Position numbers and translations under genes: made by a program. A stretch of 35,207 bases of DNA from UBA1731 sp964567665 (lineage in GTDB: Bacteria > Verrucomicrobiota > Kiritimatiellia > RFP12 > UBA1067), in contig CAZMNN010000025.1 in NCBI GenBank assembly GCA_964567665.1, positions 1-35,207 on the forward strand, in the 5' to 3' direction. The notes below the pieces were generated by a model. That model made no database searches, was not told the origin of the DNA, and saw only the letters and a list, made by a program, of their open reading frames with translations. Positions 32,783 to 35,207 of the stretch are shown here, one piece after another (position 1 is the stretch's first letter; each line of letters starts with the position of its first letter).

Positions 32783-34714
32783 ATGGATATGCGCATGTAC
32801 ATGATGGTGGTCGTTGGGATTGTACTGTCCTTTGGTCTTGTTGCGGATGATGCGGATTGGTCTGGAGCTTATGGCGGTGTCGTCGTGCCGCAGAATGACG
32901 TCGCAGTGTCGCCTTTAGACCTCCTTTTGCCACGTCCGGCGCGGATTGTTCGGATGGCGGGGTCGGCCGACATGGCGGCGCTGATGCGTGTCACGGAGCG
33001 GTTTGGCGATGTCGGAGCGCCCTCAGGGAAGCCGGCGGAGGAATCATATCGGCTCGAAATCTCGTCCTCCGGCGTCGTTCTGACGGCACCGACGGAGAAG
33101 GGGCTCCGCTATGGTCGTGTCACGCTGAAGCAGCTGGCGGCTCTCGCCGCGCCCGGTTCTGTGCCTGCCTGTGCGATAACCGACTGGCCGGATCTCCCTT
33201 GGCGCGGTCTCCTGCTCGACTGTGGACGGAACTATGCCGAGCTTCCGCTTGTCCTTGAGACGATCGACATGCTCGCCCGCTACAAGATGAACGTCTTTCA
33301 CTGGCATCTCACCGACTATCACGGCTGGCGGCTTGAGTCCAAGATATTCCCTGAGCTTCAGGCACCGCAGGCGTTCGAGCGCCAGGTCGCCCGATATTAC
33401 ACGCAGGCCGAGTTCCGCGCAGTGGTCGACTATGCCGCGCAACGCGGAATCACCGTCGTGCCGGAGATTGACGTGCCGGGCCATTCCGGCGCGTTTCGCC
33501 GTGCGTTCGGCTTCAAGACGATGCGCGATCCGGGAGTGGACGAGAAGATATGCAGGCTGATCGACGAACTCTGCTCGTTGGCGACGCCGACGGAGATGCC
33601 GGTCATCCACCTGGGCACGGACGAAGTTCGCAAGGACGAGGAAAAGGCGTCTGATGCCTCGTATGAGCGTTGGGCGCGGCGGGTGACGGCGAACGGAAGA
33701 AAGGTGATGGGGTGGTGGCCGGGCCATGTGCTTGTGACGGATGGCCCGGTAATCCAGCAGACCTGGTATGAGACGGTCGCTCCAACGGGGCCGTATGTCG
33801 ATGCGACATGCTATTACATCGATTCGTTCGATCCGGCTGGGCTGCTGGCCCAGGCGGCATTCAAGCGTCCATGCTCATATCCCGGCGATTCGGGAAACCG
33901 TCTCGGCGGCGAGATTCAGGCCTGGCATGACGATCCGATTGAGACGTCCGGTGACCTCGCCCGTGATAATCCGCTTTTCCCCGCAATCGTTCAGTTCAGC
34001 GATTCCTACTGGCGCGATCTGCCGACGAACCGGACAGACCTAATCTTCTGTCCGCCGTCTCCCGGTTGCGACGGATTCGGCCGCCTTGTCGATCTGGAGC
34101 GGCGTGTCCTTGCGCAGCGTGACCGCGTATTGACGGATCTTCGTCGTCCGTTCCATTTTGTCGCGCAGACGCATATGCGCTGGCGTATCGAGGATGCCGC
34201 AGGGCGTGTGCTGAAGTCCGACATTCCTTCGGGAGTGGTCTACGTCCGCTCTCCGAGGGCCGAGTGGGGATACGCAGGTTTTGTCGATGCCGTGACCGGG
34301 ACGGTGACATTGGTTTCCTCGTTCGTGTCCCGGACGGAGCGGGATGCCGGTGCAATCATCGAGACGAGCGCCTTTCACCGGAGTGGTGCGAGGACGTATG
34401 GTCTGCCAGCCCAAGGGCAGTGGAATCGGTATGGTGCGATTGTGGAACTGAACGGCGAACGCCTGACACCGCCGGTCTGGCATCGCACGTCCGTACCCAA
34501 AGATGCGCTGACGGCTCCGCCGTGGTCGGATGAGAGCGCATGGATTCGTCCACCGACGCCGATTCGCATCCGGAAGGGGCGCAACGAGGTGCGGATTGTC
34601 CTACCGAAGACGGACAATGTCTGGTACTGGTGTGCAGTCTTCATCCCCGTCGAGGGAACGCGTGAGCGGCCGCGCGAAATCCCCGGATTGGTTTTTGACT
34701 CCGCTGTTGAGTGA
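32783..34714 (+). CDS. Secreted GH20 beta-N-acetylhexosaminidase
   Basis: A 643-residue exported glycoside hydrolase. It starts one base after the lyase stop, with GGAG just upstream. After the signal peptide, an N-terminal GH20b-like alpha/beta domain ends with the family link SGVVLTAPTEKGLRYGRVTLKQL. The TIM barrel follows with WRGLLLDCGRNY, NVFHWHLTDYHGWRLE, VVPEIDVPGHS, and IHLGTDEVR carrying the catalytic Asp280-Glu281 pair used in substrate-assisted hydrolysis. About 190 C-terminal residues form a beta domain of galactose-binding type. Members release terminal N-acetylglucosamine or N-acetylgalactosamine from glycans. It completes the operon of esterase, binding protein, lyase and exo-hexosaminidase. 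Confidence 0.94.
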   Translation: MDMRMYMMVVVGIVLSFGLVADDADWSGAYGGVVVPQNDVAVSPLDLLLPRPARIVRMAGSADMAALMRVTERFGDVGAPSGKPAEESYRLEISSSGVVLTAPTEKGLRYGRVTLKQLAALAAPGSVPACAITDWPDLPWRGLLLDCGRNYAELPLVLETIDMLARYKMNVFHWHLTDYHGWRLESKIFPELQAPQAFERQVARYYTQAEFRAVVDYAAQRGITVVPEIDVPGHSGAFRRAFGFKTMRDPGVDEKICRLIDELCSLATPTEMPVIHLGTDEVRKDEEKASDASYERWARRVTANGRKVMGWWPGHVLVTDGPVIQQTWYETVAPTGPYVDATCYYIDSFDPAGLLAQAAFKRPCSYPGDSGNRLGGEIQAWHDDPIETSGDLARDNPLFPAIVQFSDSYWRDLPTNRTDLIFCPPSPGCDGFGRLVDLERRVLAQRDRVLTDLRRPFHFVAQTHMRWRIEDAAGRVLKSDIPSGVVYVRSPRAEWGYAGFVDAVTGTVTLVSSFVSRTERDAGAIIETSAFHRSGARTYGLPAQGQWNRYGAIVELNGERLTPPVWHRTSVPKDALTAPPWSDESAWIRPPTPIRIRKGRNEVRIVLPKTDNVWYWCAVFIPVEGTRERPREIPGLVFDSAVE

Positions 34715-34804
34715 TTCCCTGCGGATCGCGTTTTGGTGTCTTCCTGATCCGGTGTCTGCCGTCTCGTTGGGCGCTGGTATCCAAATGGCCCCGACTCCTC
34801 TCCT

Positions 34805-34838
34805 CCCCCCCCCCCCACACACACCACCACACACACAC
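34805..34838. repeat. C homopolymer followed by CA dinucleotide repeat
   Basis: Twelve consecutive C (34805-34816) followed by alternating CA units, interrupted once by CC, to about 34838. Simple repeats of this kind are rare elsewhere in the window. Confidence 0.85.
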
Positions 34839-34955
34839 CGATATGGGTGTTGGCGGTGCCCTTTCTTCTTTGTGGATTGGTATGGCTTCCCCCCTGTCTG
34901 AAACTGCGCCACGAGATATTACAACTTTCCGGATAAGGGTGCATTTGCGCGTCCG

Positions 34956-34984
34956 TAGACAGTAAATCGCTTCTGTGTTATAAT
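34956..34984 (+). promoter_or_regulatory. Promoter near the right end, directing transcription out of the window
   Basis: TAGACA at 34956-34961, 17-base spacer ending TGT, TATAAT at 34979-34984, followed by GCGCCTG. It matches the extended -10 and GC-rich discriminator pattern of the housekeeping promoters, but no clear gene follows inside the window. Confidence 0.75.
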
Positions 34985-35110
34985 GCGCCTGTTTTGTTTG
35001 AGTGGGTGGGTTAATGACGGAGAATCGTACATGGCAAGCAGGTGGTACGTTTCGCAGAGGATTGCGAAGCGTGTATGCGTTTTCCTGTGTACGTCCGTAT
35101 AATTTTAAAT

Positions 35111-35207
35111 CCCCCCCCCCCCCCCCCCCATTTTAAGTTTAAATATTTTTCTTTGGGGGTGGGGGGGGGGGGCCGGCCCCTGTCCCGAAGGGGGGGGTCC
35201 CGTGTTT
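35111..35207. repeat. C19 tract and G-rich low-complexity tail
   Basis: Nineteen consecutive C at 35111-35129, an AT-rich spacer, then long G runs broken by single bases, and further C and G runs to the end. The composition is unlike any other part of the window and suggests poor-quality sequence or a contig end rather than a biological element. Confidence 0.7.

Larger units (their letters stand above)
34715..35207 (+). other. Intergenic stretch and probable contig end without a supported gene
   Basis: No convincing gene after the GH20 stop. The stretch holds a 12-base C run and CA-rich repeat near 34805-34838, one good promoter (34956-34984), and G/C homopolymers from 35111 to the end. A 40-codon frame from ATG 35014 (MTENRTWQAGG...) lies 30 bases after the -10, but runs straight into the C tract and stops; it could be the damaged start of a real gene. 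Confidence 0.6.

Noticed and set aside
34816..34840. CA-rich repeat considered as a CRISPR-like or regulatory array
   Set aside because: The units are two bases long with no spacers; it is a simple microsatellite-like repeat.
35014..35136. A 40-codon frame behind the right-edge promoter
   Set aside because: It runs into the C19 tract and stops at once; no recognisable protein. Kept only as a note in the intergenic entry.

Overview
The window looks like a chromosomal stretch from a Gram-negative bacterium of the PVC group, most likely a Kiritimatiellae- or Verrucomicrobia-like organism of the kind found in gut or other polysaccharide-rich habitats. This assignment is inferred from gene content only: exported Gfo/Idh/MocA and DUF1080 proteins, a giant DUF2341/LamG protein, heparinase II/III and GH20 enzymes, a Bat-type VWA operon, a GlnRS gene, and GC-rich DNA. 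Every gene I can support lies on the + strand. No tRNA, rRNA, CRISPR array, transposase or integrase is visible.

Layout. (1) 1-239: 3' end of a PD-(D/E)XK (DUF1703-type) protein cut by the window edge. (2) 395-2907: Tat-type exported Gfo/Idh/MocA oxidoreductase followed by a secreted DUF1080 (3-keto-disaccharide hydrolase family) protein. (3) 2958-5342: a compact three-gene operon of unknown function, in which two single-pass membrane paralogues with GTG and TTG starts flank a secreted protein. (4) 5469-10862: a secreted unknown protein, a 1182-residue DUF2341/LamG/Calx-beta protein and a Tat-signal unknown protein. (5) 10896-11723: ferredoxin-nitroreductase fusion. (6) 11810-15366: a G-Q-I-G-L repeat surface protein, glnS, hisB, hisA. 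(7) 15520-22068: translation block of rpsB-tsf, aspS-CPBP protease, rpsP-rplS-obgE. (8) 22109-23410: hisD. (9) 23461-26557: Bat-like operon of a DUF4381/BatD-like protein and two VWA proteins, with no MoxR or DUF58 gene beside it. (10) 26787-34714: polysaccharide-degradation operon of SGNH esterase, secreted carbohydrate-binding-like protein, heparinase II/III-like lyase and GH20 hexosaminidase. (11) 34715-35207: no supported gene; one good promoter, C-runs, a CA repeat and G/C homopolymers that look like a contig end.

The least described parts are the 2958-5342 operon, whose flanking proteins carry an N-terminal module resembling the start of GspF/PilC proteins fused to one membrane helix, and a recurring promoter architecture: an extended -10 (TGn-TATAAT) followed within a few bases by a CGCCC-like discriminator. 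That pattern appears ahead of translation genes and several others. In two places the -10 is so close to the start codon that the transcript should be leaderless or nearly so. All functional calls come from reading the sequence; no database search was run.
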